A DNA stretch of 64,000 nucleotides from Adiantum capillus-veneris. Taxonomy: Eukaryota > Streptophyta > Polypodiopsida > Polypodiales > Pteridaceae. Shown here in pieces: positions 1-12,899 of this stretch. Below the pieces are notes generated by a model, which had not been told where the DNA came from, searched no databases, and was given only the letters and a program-made list of their open reading frames with translations. The DNA lies in NCBI GenBank assembly GCA_014529385.2, contig CM043958.1:126331817-126395816 (forward strand), read 5' to 3'. The position numbers and the translations under genes are program-made. Each line of letters starts with the position of its first letter. Position 1 is the first letter of the stretch.

Positions 1-1330
1 GGTTGGCCACTAAGCTTGATATTAAGGTTTTCTTTTCTTTTTGCTTGTCTTTAATTGGCTAGGGTAATCATTGTCGCTTAAAGCCTGGTAAGGCCCAATG
101 AATGGGTTGGCTATACCTGACAGTACATTGGATGGTTTAATACACATGTGGCAAACTAATACAATTTTGATTTTTGGCTTCTTTGCATTTTACTATTCAT
201 TTAGTATTGGGGTACGTTGTTTATAGTTACTACCGCCTGGCTTGGCAATGTAGGGCCCTGTTGTTGATGGCATGACGTACTGTTGATGCATTAAAATCAA
301 TGGGATGGGGGGATTACCCTGCGTATTTACTGGTTTTTTGGACTCATAGATGTTGCAAGTTGCACAATATTACAATCCAAATTAAGTAATGGGGTTTGGC
401 CCTAATGCATCTTGTTATTGGGCTTTTTACAATGGTTGGGGGGTTTTTTTTTGTGAATACCCGGCTACTTAATACCGAAATTGTTCAAATGAACCTTTTG
501 GGAGGGGGGGTATACCCCGAGTGTTTTCTGGTTTTAGACTTGTTATTGGTTACAGAGCACGCACATACTGGCTTATGCTAAATTGGAGGCTTGGCCTGGT
601 TGCATACAAATGTTGGATTGATTATAGTTGTTTGGTTTTGGGGTATGGCCCGAATGCATATTGATACTGGACTTATTCGTTACCGGTTGTCTTGATAAGG
701 TATTACAATACTTTTGCATTCACAAGGTCATGTATAAATGAAAAATAAAAACATAAAGGCATTTATTCCTTTGACTTCATGGCTTGACATACGGTCTGGC
801 TTGATACTGCAAGGGCTCCTTGCCACTTGGTTTGCTAAGAGATGTATAATTAAGGTAAGTGATATACAAACTGGGGCAAGATTTGGATTCCATGAACCCT
901 AATGGGTTGACCTAAATAAACATAAACGAGCTTGATATGTTTTGAACTATAAATGGATTTTTTAAAGGCTTCTTTTGTAGCTTCATGTGGTGGAGCTTCA
1001 TTAATTTGGAAAGGTAACTCAAAAAAATTGATAAAGATGTTGATGGGGGAATAAGACACTTGGATTAGAAGGGGTTATGGCCTTCTAATAAAAATAATAT
1101 TTTTGCTAAAAACTTTGGGCGTTTTATAAAAAACATTTTTTTGGAACACATAAATACTTTTGGACTAAGCTATAAATTTAAAAAAAGTTGTAAGATGGAC
1201 ATGGATAACAACTGGTATAGTCCATTGATACCTGTAAAACACATCCAAGGCTAACATATCTATTGTTTTGTTTGGATGGATGCAGGTAAGGACTTTGTCT
1301 TATCTTGGAAAGTTTTTTTGGCTTATAGCG
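1..1330. other. Non-coding stretch, no gene recognised
   Basis: No frame in this stretch resembles a known protein. Two segments near 389-430 and 637-680 share a loose pattern (GGGGT.TGGCCC.AATGCAT), which suggests an old, decayed tandem duplication of roughly 250 bp. Nothing else stands out. Confidence 0.5.
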
Positions 1331-1540
1331 GTTGTTAACACTTGATTACACATACACCTACTGCAGGGGAAGTACTTTTGATATTTGTATAACTGGAATG
1401 AGGTTTCATTGTTATAAACAATGTACAAAGATAATTCTAAGACTGAGTTGTTTTTGTACTTATCATTTTCCTTTCTCTGGAGCCACCTGTCTTTTGAATG
1501 TAAAAACTCAATTATGTTTTATTATTTATGTTAAAATAGC

Positions 1541-1556
1541 TACACACACACACACA

Positions 1557-1631
<75 letters not shown>

Positions 1632-1641
1632 CCCCCCCCCC
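1541..1641. repeat. Compound microsatellite (CA)n(CT)n(CA)n plus poly-C
   Basis: Direct reading shows a CA run, a CT run, a second CA run and a short C tract. Open frames through it encode only dipeptide repeats. Confidence 0.95.
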
Positions 1642-1722
1642 TATCCACATAGAGTAAAATTGCAAAATCTCGGATAGATTCCAAGCTTGCCTTGAAGAAA
1701 ATATAAACATCGTCTTGCCGTC

Positions 1723-1787
<65 letters not shown>

Positions 1788-1797
1788 TCAATCATCT

Positions 1798-1839
<42 letters not shown>

Positions 1840-1840
1840 C
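1723..1840. repeat. Microsatellites (TC)n(AC)n and (TG)n
   Basis: A CT run passes into a long CA run. About 15 bp of unique sequence then precede a (TG)n run. The CA and TG runs are complementary, so they form an inverted repeat that could fold. Confidence 0.95.
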
Positions 1841-1922
1841 CCCCTTCCACCACATATCCCCCCGGGCTCTCCCTTCATCGGATTTCCCCATTAGCGATGA
1901 TAGTGGTGGGAAGGTAGTGGTG

Positions 1923-2127
1923 AATACCAACATGTATACATATTATGCACACACATGTATATGTATACATATATATGTATACGTATAAATACATATATAA
2001 CATTTAAATTTGTGTGTGTACATGGCAAATACCCACACATATACATATTATGCACAAACATGTATATGTATACATATGCATACGTATAAATACATATATA
2101 ACATATAAATATGTGTGCATATACACC
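1923..2127. repeat. Two-copy tandem duplication, period 105 bp
   Basis: The copy starting at 1923 and the copy starting at 2028 share ATACATATTATGCACA and the following ATGTATATGTATACATAT run, with scattered differences. Both are AT-rich, and they lie just before the pure AT tract. Confidence 0.85.
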
Positions 2128-2190
2128 TATACATAGATACACACACACATAAATAAATTAATAAATAAATGAATAAATGAATATATACAT

Positions 2191-2290
<100 letters not shown>

Positions 2291-2336
2291 TTCATAAGGG
2301 ATTAGATTAATTAAACTATCAATCAACATTACAACA

Positions 2337-2485
2337 ACGTCCATGACTTGTGTTGAGCGTACGTCACACAAGCTGGGTTGTTCACATTCACACTCCAATC
2401 GTTTATGTGTATTATGTAATGCACATAACAAGGTCCAATTTTGTGATGAGCGTACCTCACACTCCTGGCCTGTTCACCTCTCTCC
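2337..2485. repeat. Diverged tandem duplication, offset about 93 bp
   Basis: GAGCGTACGTCACAC near 2355 recurs as GAGCGTACCTCACAC near 2448. Both are followed by a GTTCAC motif and preceded by a GTCCA motif. Confidence 0.6.
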
Positions 2486-2659
2486 TTCTCTCTCTTGTGT
2501 ATTCTCCTCTCTATTGTACAATGTATGTATTGCAATCATATTATATCATTGTTTGCTATGAATTATGTCAAATTGTGTATGGATTAGGATCATGACATGA
2601 TTTTGATAGTTTCCCCTCTCCTCTGACAACGCTTATGTTTTAAAATTATATCTTGCATA

Positions 2660-4053
2660 TATGGCGGATATTATGCTGGAGAAATATCAACAAAAATTTG
2701 CCTTTGAAGTGATAGTATGCCACTTTCATCACATGTCAGAGCTTGAGATTCATCGTTGCCTAAACCCCTCTGCTTCAGAACATTATTACCAGTTCACATA
2801 GGCCTTAGCAAAGTCTGTATTTGAGCAGCTTCAGTACGCATTTACGCCCGCTGCTTTGACATATCTCTAATGACATTAGGTTCATTATTGAACATGGTCA
2901 AGCAGTCTATTGGACATATTACAAAGATTTTTCAGGATCTAAAAAAGCTTAAAATCATTACTTTTCCAGGCATATCTACTCGCATACAGCTTGTGCAACA
3001 GTTGTATACCAAGTTCAAGAGCAAGGGAAACCTGGAAAGAGCAGCAAAGCGCATGAGAGTGGAAGCCAACTCTTCTGATGCTACTGAAGAGCCAGAAACT
3101 ATGGTTAGAATAGAGTCTGTTGCTAGTGCCACTCTCGCTCTCAATATGTTTGAGGTCCCCCCTGTATTATATCTTTTCCCAGAAGCTGCAATCTTCAACA
3201 TATAGGCCCGCAGTTGGGAGAAGGAAGATGGGCACACGTGAAGCGTGTAGGTGTCACACATCCTACATTTAAAGAGCCACTGTATGCGGTGAAGATCTTC
3301 AAAGTCCACTTGCATGGACCCATAGTGGATCAGTATGTCATGGACGAAGCCACCTCTTTGGAAATCGCTCATCGCAACATAATTTATCCAATTGCCATGG
3401 TCACCACATAGAGAATCCAATGCTCATTTCATGTTTTTGGAGTGGCGGCCATGTAGAGTAGTGGATAAGAGAGTGCACTATAGATGGCAGTCAACCTGCC
3501 ATTTGCGATTATGTAGCCCCACTGAATGAACAATAGATTTATTTCAAAATAGCATTTTGCAGATAATAAACGTTCTTCTTCAGACCCTAAAGTATCTACA
3601 TACGCACGACTATATCCACAATGACCTTCACTCCCATAACATGATGCTTCACTTTGGACAGAAGGGGGTCTATGGAGGCATTGTGGATTGGGGGTCATGT
3701 ACAAAGACCAAAACAACAACATGCTTTCCTCCTCTCTGCAACTTGCAGAGCAAAATATATTTCCCATGGGCTACCCCAGAATGAATATCTACTAATCCCC
3801 CTCCCTGGAATAAAGCCATGGATATCTACTCCATATGTCATACTTGTAAACGACTCTTGAAGTGCATGTCATCACCACAAGAGAAAAACAAAAGGGATTT
3901 TTAAAGCAATGTACTTACCCATATTGAGAGTGACAAGCAAAACAATCCCTCAACCCGACCTAACGCTTTTGATCTTTCTCTCTGTGTAAACGGTGCCCAT
4001 AGAGTGGTCTATGACATTGTAATGTTTTTTGGACTACGACCAGTTGATGATTG
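2660..4053 (+). pseudogene. Broken protein-kinase-like gene
   Basis: A recognisable kinase domain is spread over three frames with in-frame stops, so this copy should not make a full protein. From 2660 an ATG frame of about 70 codons is interrupted once by TAG. It is followed by a charged frame (2870-3205). The kinase N-lobe (3214-3411) has a glycine loop GEGRWAHV, the lysine strand YAVKIFK and a helix-C-like segment. The next part (3412-3556) is in another frame. The C-lobe shows the catalytic loop HNDLHSHN (3617-3640), DWG in place of DFG (near 3685), ATPE in place of APE, then MDIYSI and NPSTRP, which resemble subdomains IX and XI. In the kinase family HRDLKxxN and DFG are usual, so the Arg and Phe positions differ. 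No introns are obvious, which suggests a retrocopy or a transposon-carried gene. The kinase-fold call is firm; the subfamily is unknown. Confidence 0.7.
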
Positions 4054-4264
4054 AAGTGATGAACTATTTATCGTCCTCTTTAGTTGCAATTGTAAATCAT
4101 ATAATTGGTCAAGTTATCTTGTCTCTTTCCAATGACATGGTGATAAAGATTAAGTCTCTTTCTTGCAGCATGATTAAGTTATCCTATCTATTTCTTTGAA
4201 GATTTGAACGTGATAACCTGTTAACTTTACGATAAGTCCTTCTAATGATGACATGTTTGCTTGA

Positions 4265-5051
4265 TTGACATATATGGAAGAAGAACTTAACCACGTTGAA
4301 GCACATGCCATCTACAAAGAAGAGAGAGAGAGTGTTATGGTGGCCAAGAGAAAGACCTCAAAGCTATTGCACAAATTGAAGAGGACGAGTCTGGGTTGCA
4401 AGGCGAGCCTCTCAGCCTTATGGAGTGCACGAAGCTACGTCCAAGTCACTTTGTGCACCAACATTTATTTTGAATCAGGAGCAATGCCAAGGAATCAACT
4501 CCTGTAAAGTTATCAGATTTGCAGCACAAAGGACTCGCACGAGTATTGCTACAAAGATCCATACGTCAAGAGAGAGTTATGCCAAACAACAACCAAATGG
4601 CACTCTACTTTATACAACAATGCTATGTTTATGAAATCCTTGGGAGACGTGTAGATTGGTCAAACTGCCCCAAGAATTTTGGCATTGGGCATGCTTGGAT
4701 TGCCAAGAAAGTGGCAACAAGTCACACCAATAATCCAATGCCTTGCACACAAACGTCCCATAGTTCTGCTTCCTAAAGAATCAGAGATGCTCATTGCATT
4801 GGCAAGCCAAGGGTAAGATCTTGCAAGCCAAAGAGAGACACTTGATATTTTATGGGGCAGAATCCTTGAGCTTGAGATAGAGCTATCAGAGGCCCAAGCC
4901 AAGCTGCAACAATATGCAACACTCTATGGACCATTGCCAAATCAAGCTAGTCCTTTCGCAACAAGAACCTCCAGGCCCATCTCCTGCGCCTGAAAGTATT
5001 GAGTTCAACATAGATAAACTACTCAATGAGTTGACTCAATCTTTGGCTTGA
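4265..5051 (+). pseudogene. Coiled-coil tail, possibly same gene as the kinase relic
   Basis: Frames after 4265 are rich in Glu, Lys, Leu and Gln. The best part (about 4780-4960) reads ILELEIELSEAQAKLQQ, a heptad-like coiled coil, and is broken by stops and frame changes near 4505 and 4650. It lies on the same strand directly downstream of the kinase-like relic, so I infer one decayed gene with an N-terminal kinase and C-terminal coiled coil, but a separate origin is possible. I do not recognise a named family. AT-rich sequence without coding signal follows up to the GATA/GA tract. Confidence 0.4.
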
Positions 5052-5216
5052 GCACTTTTCTCACTTTACCCCAATCTATTTTGGCAAAGGGTTATAGTTT
5101 TTGTAATCACAGCTCGTCATTTATTTCCTTAGATGTCCATTTTTGTATTCTCGATCAAAAAATTGTATTGTATTGTATCTAGCTGTAATTATGACTCTTA
5201 TTACAAAAGTAACTTG

Positions 5217-5222
5217 AGATAG

Positions 5223-5320
<98 letters not shown>
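5217..5320. repeat. (GATA)n(GA)n microsatellite
   Basis: Twelve or so GATA units run directly into a GA run that ends near 5319. Confidence 0.96.
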
Positions 5321-5441
5321 TGAATATCTTGTAGTGTAAAGTTTGGCAATGTGTCATAATTTTCACATACTCATAGTGAGCAAAATTTATAGGCCTTTAG
5401 TCATGCATCTTCGTCTCCATCAAACACACCAATCATATCAT

Positions 5442-7491
5442 CTATTTCATCCATACAGAGCATTCTGAAGCTATCTCCCATTCCATATCATCATCATCGT
5501 CTACTTCCGTAGCTATAGCTTCATGGGTTTGAAAAACACCATAGTGCTCTTGTGCTGCTCTTGAAGCAATGTTCACTAGCTTATGAATAAGTCTCATGTT
5601 GCAGAAAACATAAACCAAATCAGTAGCACGTTTAGGATGAAGCCGGTTTTGTTTCTTGGTATGCATAAAGTCAAAATCCGACCAGTTTCTTTCACAGCTT
5701 CCACTTGATGCAGCAATAGATAGGACTCTAACAGCAATGTGTTGCAGCTCCACTTTCTCCCCACCATACTCCTTCCATCATAGAGGCGCACTTGTGTGTG
5801 CAATGGTATCTATATGCCATGGATCGTGGAACATGCCAGTTCTATTACCATAATCAACTCACTGATGAAAAGCAGACTTCCCATCCTCTTGTCCTAATAG
5901 TTGAGAGCACACTGTTTTGAATTCACTCATGACTTCTTTATTGGCCGATTGTTGGTGCATTTGTAATTTGGGATCCAATACAAATGCAGCACCATGCAAC
6001 GGCATATGCAATTGCACCCATCACTTGTTGGAAGCTGTGATTATGGAAGCTTTTTCCTTTGCACCAAAGCCAGCATGCTCTCTTACTTTGCATAATTCCT
6101 CTAACATATACCAATAGACTCGACCAAAGTCAAAAGAGTTTTTGTCGACTATTCGCAAAAGATCTACAAATGGTTTGGCTAGGGTGACAATTCTCTCTAC
6201 ATTGCACCAAAAAACTTGCGAGTTCACAAGCTGTACACATCTTGTAGCTGCCTCTTGGTAGCTAGGATACTTGCTAAGCGAAGCATCCCATCGTCTATTG
6301 GCTACCATTTCAATCAATGCAGGCTTCACTTCTTGCAAGGTGGCAAGAACATAGTATGCGGTTGCAAACCTTGTCGCACAAAATATATGCAAAGTTTTGC
6401 TGGGTGATTTTAATTAAAAAAGAGCATACAAAAATTGATGCTCTCTAATAGATTTCACCACATGATTAGCATCCAACATCATTTGTTTTATGACGGCCAT
6501 TTTTCCAATGTATATTAATTGCAAACTAAGAGCATGCACGACACATGGCACCCTAGCAATTTTTAGGTACTTAACTTGGATAGCCCTTCCTGTAGCCTTG
6601 TAATTGGATGCATTATCCGTGACAAGTGTAGTCACATTCTTTGACCCACCTACCTTTGCTATGGCGTGCTCATATATCCTTGCTAGATAATCACTAGTCT
6701 TCTCTTTTAAAGAGGTGTCATTGGCTTCTCCGAACATAGACCCTCTAGGATTGATAAGCATCACATTGATGAGTGGCTTCTTCTGATAGTTGGTCCATCC
6801 ATCCAAAACTATGGTGCAACCATATTCAGGAACAAAGTCCACCATTGTGCGCTTGAGGATGGCTTCAGTACTGTCTTTCACTTTATCTAGATACTCTGTG
6901 TGCATCTTATTATAATCAGGAAGTACAAACCCTTTTTTTGCCGCGCTCATTAAAGCATCTTGAAATATGGGGTTGCACATAACATTGAATGGTATACCGC
7001 ATGCCACAAAAGTTTGCGTCCATTTTAAGTGCAACTCAACCAACCGTTGCTTATCTATCGCTTCATACAACGTTTGGCCATTGGATGATGCTTTACTAAC
7101 TTAAGTTGAGCTGGATTTGCTGTTGTTGACGTTGAAGCATGTCCATGAAAAGGAGTTGACTAGGGAGTGTGATCATTTGCTTCCGTAGGCACATGCTCTA
7201 TCCTCTCATTGACAACAGACATTTCAACTTTCATTGCAACTTGTTTGGCATTAGCACTTTTCTTTTTAGCTGCAAGAATTTGCTATGCAATGGGAGCATG
7301 CTTTGGCAATCTAGCATGAATATCTTGACGGAGCCGTACACTCAGACACATTACCAGGGACTTTTAAACAAATGCTCTTTGATTCTGATCGCATTACCAC
7401 TGAACTCATGGCCACAGGTCTTGCATTTCAATTGAGATGTATTCTTTCCAGCATGCAGCTCGTGGACCCAACTCCACTCATGTCCTTTCAG
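5442..7491 (-). pseudogene. hAT-superfamily transposase, decayed
   Basis: Reading the minus strand from 7491, the frame starts with a BED-type zinc finger (KCKTCGHEF ... IRIKEHL, 7440-7345) that hits a stop soon after. Next comes a 218-residue segment (7070-6414) with the DUF659-type core LDGWTNYQKKPL, TDNASNYKATG and CVVHALSLQL. A middle segment (6392-6021) includes FCATRFATAYYVL. The C-terminal hAT dimerisation region (5753-5442) contains AASSGSCERNWSDF and a terminal acidic run. This is the usual domain order of plant hAT transposases that cut and paste DNA in the nucleus. Stops and frame changes between segments mean it is inactive. Reliable terminal inverted repeats and an 8-bp target duplication were not found by eye. 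Confidence 0.88.
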
Positions 7492-7718
7492 CATGCTAAT
7501 AGATAAATTTAAACTGCTAGATCAACAAATCCACTTGTTAATTTTGAGGTCAAAATTAATTCAAAGCAACAAAGTATACAAGCAATGATCTATCAATCAA
7601 TATAGTGATCAAAATCTATCCACATTATCAATTAGTCTCACGCTACATTATCAATTAATAATAAACAATAATAGTCTTTGCATTGTTCAATAAACTCATG
7701 TCAATCAAACATTTCAAT

Positions 7719-8010
7719 CACATTGCACTATATCAATTCATCTAAAGTGCAAGCTTTTGGCTCTCACACATTACGATAATCGATAATCTTAATGACTTAT
7801 CTAAAACAATACAAACAAAACTCATCATCACGTTGCACTATATCGATTTATCTAAAGTGCAAGCTTAAAGCTTTCACACATTACGATAATCGATAATATT
7901 GATCAAATCTTGCAATTGATTCTCATTGGAGCATGAGGAGTAATTACAAACCTTGACGATTGTCATATCTATATGTAGTGCAAACATGAAGTTCTCACAC
8001 ATCCACGATA
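7719..8010. repeat. Diverged tandem repeat upstream of the hAT gene, period about 110 bp
   Basis: Copies start at 7719 and 7829 and share TTGCACTATATC, CATCTAAAGTGCAAGCTT or close variants, then CACACATTACGATAATCG. A third, more worn copy near 7964-8008 keeps GTGCAAAC and CTCACACAT. The repeats lie in the expected 5' subterminal zone of the minus-strand hAT element, where transposase-binding repeats often occur; that role is inference. Confidence 0.7.
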
Positions 8011-8860
8011 GATCTTTGAAATCTTATCTATCTGCATTTGATGCACGTGTACGATCACATAGTATGATAGACGTAGAAATCCAAATAAAGATAATGTAAC
8101 ATCAATGTATTTGGACATGAGATTCCTAAATTTTGATTCCAGTGAGCATAGTGTGATGGCTCTACACAGGACAAAAAATTTCTATCTATGTTTACTTTGA
8201 GGTGAGAAAGTATCTGCAGTCAAAATCAAACCTACCTAAATAAAATTGACCTCTATTCTATTGTATTTTGCAAACAAATAACCTCATGTGAGAGTACACT
8301 CTACACGCAACGAAAATCTCTAAATTATATCACTAATTCACTTCCACATGTCAGTAAACTTAGCACGTAGCAAGTGACTCCTAAAAAATAAAAACCTTTG
8401 TATGAGTGAGAGTTTGAGCTCTACACAACCTACAAAGCTTACATAATTTGATTTTAAAACAAATAACTTATAAAATTTTAACAAAACATTAAATTAATTT
8501 TAATCAAAAGATTTTAAATACCTTTTGTGATGAATGCTAGTCTCAACAAGGCGCATTGCCGATATATATACTTTTATTTTGATCAATACATTCTTCGATC
8601 GAATTTTTTTTTTCCTAATCTTTTCATCAAAGTTTTTTTCGATCGAAAAGCTGGGAAAAAAATACATTGCCAATTTTTGCCGATATGGCACTGTATATAC
8701 GCTTGTATAATATGAGGTCATGTAAAATATGTCGTATATGATGTATTATACATTTCCCGTATAATGTATAATGCAACTTAGATCTCTCTAAAGAAAGGGA
8801 TAGAGGAAGAAACAATAAGGAAGGGTTTAGAAGAGGGATGCACTTAAGCAAGGTGATGGT
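8011..8860. other. AT-rich flank, no gene recognised
   Basis: No coding frame resembles a protein. TTCGATCGAA near 8596 recurs as TTCGATCGAAA near 8638 around a poly-T run, a small palindrome that could be part of a transposon end, but I could not pair it with a partner. Confidence 0.4.
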
Positions 8861-8861
8861 A

Positions 8862-9655
<794 letters not shown>

Positions 9656-9827
9656 TGTAAGAAACTAGGCAACTAGGCTCTTCTGGATCCTCCTACCAAC
9701 CTCCCTTTATAGGTGGGCTCCTAGCCCCTTGCCCTAGACGGATCCCCTGTCCACATTGCCTAGCCCGGCCCTTGGCCGTAGTCCTTGCCTAGCCTAGTTC
9801 TTAGGGTACAGGACCCGTGTCCTGACA
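9656..9827 (-). repeat. 3' LTR (172 bp) of the non-autonomous element
   Basis: Matches 15280-15451 almost throughout. It reads TGTAAGAAACTAGG on the plus strand and ends TCCTGACA. The polypurine tract abuts it at 9828-9840 on the minus strand. Confidence 0.93.
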
Positions 9828-9840
9828 TTACTTCCCCCTT
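9828..9840 (-). other. Polypurine tract of the LTR element
   Basis: Minus-strand AAGGGGGAAGTAA directly precedes the TGTC start of the LTR. This fixes the orientation of the element together with the PBS at the other end. Confidence 0.8.
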
Positions 9841-9970
9841 AATGAAGAGTTTTCGTCCTCGAAAACACAAGTAGTAACATCTTCTTTATGACCAATAATT
9901 GGTGTAGTGAGGAGGTTCAATGAAACCAAGATGAATATCTTGATTTTCAACATTGTTGTCCATTTGCAAC

Positions 9971-10114
9971 CACTTGGGTCTAAATGGTAACTCCATTTAT
10001 AACTCACTTGAGTGCTGTAAAGGAGTAACCACAACTAAGAGTCACTTGGGTTTAAATGGTAACTCCATTTATAACTCACTTGAGTACTGTAAAGGAGTAA
10101 CCACAACTAAGAGT
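9971..10114. repeat. 72-bp tandem duplication inside the LTR element
   Basis: Two adjacent copies (9971-10042 and 10043-10114) begin CACTTGGGT and end ACCACAACTAAGAGT; I count two mismatches. Located just inside the 3' end of the element. Confidence 0.93.
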
Positions 10115-12837
10115 TGTCCAAAGGCATAATCAATTTTCAGATCTTCTGAAGGTACTGGAATAATGCAAGGAAACCTTGGCGTAACTTTCCATGCAGTTGT
10201 GAGCAAGATTTCCTACTCGCCTGAGTATCTTGAACAGTCCGTTACATGTTCATCCCTAATGAAGGTTACTTGCCAACATGCTCTGTCAGCACACCTAGTA
10301 AGTCCTTGACGTATGAAAGTATTGACACAATCTCCAACCCCAACACAAGAGGTGTTCAAAGTCGAATTCGTACTTAAGAAAATTCTAGAATAGGGAGAAA
10401 ATCATCTATTTAGAAATGCGTTGGGTTAACGTATGCTCTTAGCAGATCCTTTAGCACAAGATTACTCTTTGTAATCTTTGTAATCTGCCTATCCCCTTGG
10501 ATAACTGACAGTACTGAGGTGTGTTTTCCTCACGGTTTACAGACAGTCGTCCCAGATGACTAGTAAACGGGAAATCACAGTAGTGTTTAACATTGGTGAA
10601 GAATCAACAATGTCCGAAATAACCATCGTGGTTAACTTGAAAAAAATCCACAAACGCCCAAACCGAGCCATGACCTCTATTGGTGATTTAGTGGATCCAA
10701 AAGTAATCTCAGAGAGATAGTGCACATAGAGTGCAAAATGCTTCATAAGCAACTATCTGTGGAATATGCATGCCGTTCCAAATCAGCCCTTGCTAAACAC
10801 TAGGGCCCATAACACCTAGTGTGCATGCATTTAGCAAAAGCTAACCGAACCTCTATATCCATAATGATGCTTGCCAATACGTATGGAAAATGTGATGCGC
10901 CTAGCACACATTAAAGAGGAATGTAAATGGTTCTGAAAAGAAACTAATTACTTTCAGTTTTGCAATCTTTTTGCAAGCCTTGCGGAAACGTTTGAACCAT
11001 AATAGAAGGTGAAACAGTGATCACTTCTAGGTACAAACAATGAAACTTTTTCATTTGCTATATGTGTAAACAACCATTTGTAATGTTGTTTAGCAATACT
11101 TATACCTTAACAAGTCATTCTAAGTATCCGACAATTTCTCGCCACGAAATTGCTCTTGATACGTCGTGCTAAAAATGGTCTAGAAAACAGATGTGACCAG
11201 CACTTAGGGGTGAAAGCATGTTAACCTGTCGCGCTTTTTGTGCTAGTTAGCAGTTTCAAGTTAGCACATTTTCAAAAAGTTGGGCGTTTGGTAAATTTTT
11301 TTACAAATAATATCAAAATTTGTCGGAGGTTGTACATTTGGATTCCTTGTTTCAAGTGCTTTCTATTGATATATCATATGTCATAGATCTTGGAGATGTA
11401 GCTCAAGTTATTGTACTAGTTAGCATATGTCAAAATTGTGCTAGTTAGCATTGTCCGGGACATGAAAAAGCATGACAAGTTAACATGCTTTCACCCTTAG
11501 GGACTTTGTCGTTACACGTAATTGAAATAATGGCGCCAGTGTCAGTCCAGAGAGTCATATTCTCCACATGTGGAATATGTCTCATGTAAGGATGTGTAAA
11601 AAAGAACATCCTTTAAGTACAAGATGTACTTGGGTGTGGAGGAACTGTAAAACACTCCGCGACAAGAGAGAGAGGGACCCTCATTATCTTGCTCCACACT
11701 GGCTAAACCGAACTCCTGGAGTTCCTAAACCATGTTGTATCCCATGTGACAACATGTGCCAAATTGAACCCTACAAGTAGGTTCGTAACATCATAAGGCA
11801 AAAAAATAGATTAGACACTTGGCCCAAAATACTTTGTGCCGACATGCCCTTGGCATGGCTCTGTAACATTCAAGCGTACTTATACGTCTTGAAAAACCAA
11901 GCAAAGCATACTAAAAATGGAATAACACCAAATCAATAGATGCGTACCTGGAGATTTGAACGTAATGTTCACTTACCCGTATTCAAACGGAGAGGAGTAC
12001 GTCTCATACCTGAAAAAACAAACAGCATTGCAGTGGGAACCATGGGTGTTGCCCTCGCAATCCAAGCTCTTGGGTGAGAATCTACGTAGTCAAACCCCTT
12101 GATAAGACTCTTTGTAGAAACTGCTTAACTAGCAGATAACGGTAACCAACATAGTCAACCGTGTACAGGTTGATTGGAATCAACTTGAAAAGTGTGTTCG
12201 TTTGCTACCACGTGGTAGATTGCGGAATTCTTTCCTTGAAAGTATAACTGGGAGAGATCAACGGTGATCCTCAATGCAGATCAAACTGTGATCCTTAATG
12301 CCTATGGGATGATATAGCAATCACCCGCCGGGTCTTACCCCAAAAAAGTATGTCCATAGACACTCTGTAGTGCTATAGAGAGAGCAGGAGATCCACACAA
12401 GTGAACTGCCGAGCTCTTATGGACATCCATGCTATCGCAACTGATTGCTACATCTAGACTTTCTTGTAGAGATCAGTTGCGGTGGAGTTGAAGATTATCA
12501 AAAACTCAACTTGAGTGTCGCGCTGAAAACAAGTAGTGCAGAAATGACACCCTAAACATCCGTATTGAGAAGACTCTTGCTTGTCCATTAACGATGATGT
12601 GTACATCTGGGGGTATATCTTGAAAATAAGCACCCAAAGAATGCCAGTAGTTGGGTCTTACCCTTGTCCGGACATCGGCGCTTAGCCTGTTTGGCTCATA
12701 GCCCTGATGCAAAATAGTGTTCAATCGACGAACCGATGAAGACTAATTTGAGTAGTGCTAGCTGTGAGTTAGAGCACCTTGGCCGAAGCTGACTCACGAG
12801 CAGAATATGTATCAAACGCTTGTTATATTATTCCCTT

Positions 12838-12885
<48 letters not shown>

Positions 12886-12899
12886 AGAAGAAGAAGAGC
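12838..12899. repeat. (GA)n(GAA)n microsatellite inside the LTR element
   Basis: A GA run of more than 40 bp passes into a short GAA run. It is a later expansion within the otherwise non-repetitive interior. Confidence 0.95.

Noticed and set aside
3440-3520. tRNA-like stretch (TAGAGTAGTGGATAAGAG resembling an A box)
   Set aside because: No B box or foldable T-arm; the region is better explained as the kinase relic read in another frame (VAPLNEQ ... FKIAFC).
8560-8760. hAT terminal inverted repeat around the TTCGATCGAA palindromes
   Set aside because: No matching inverted copy found beyond the 3' end of the transposase near 5,100-5,420.
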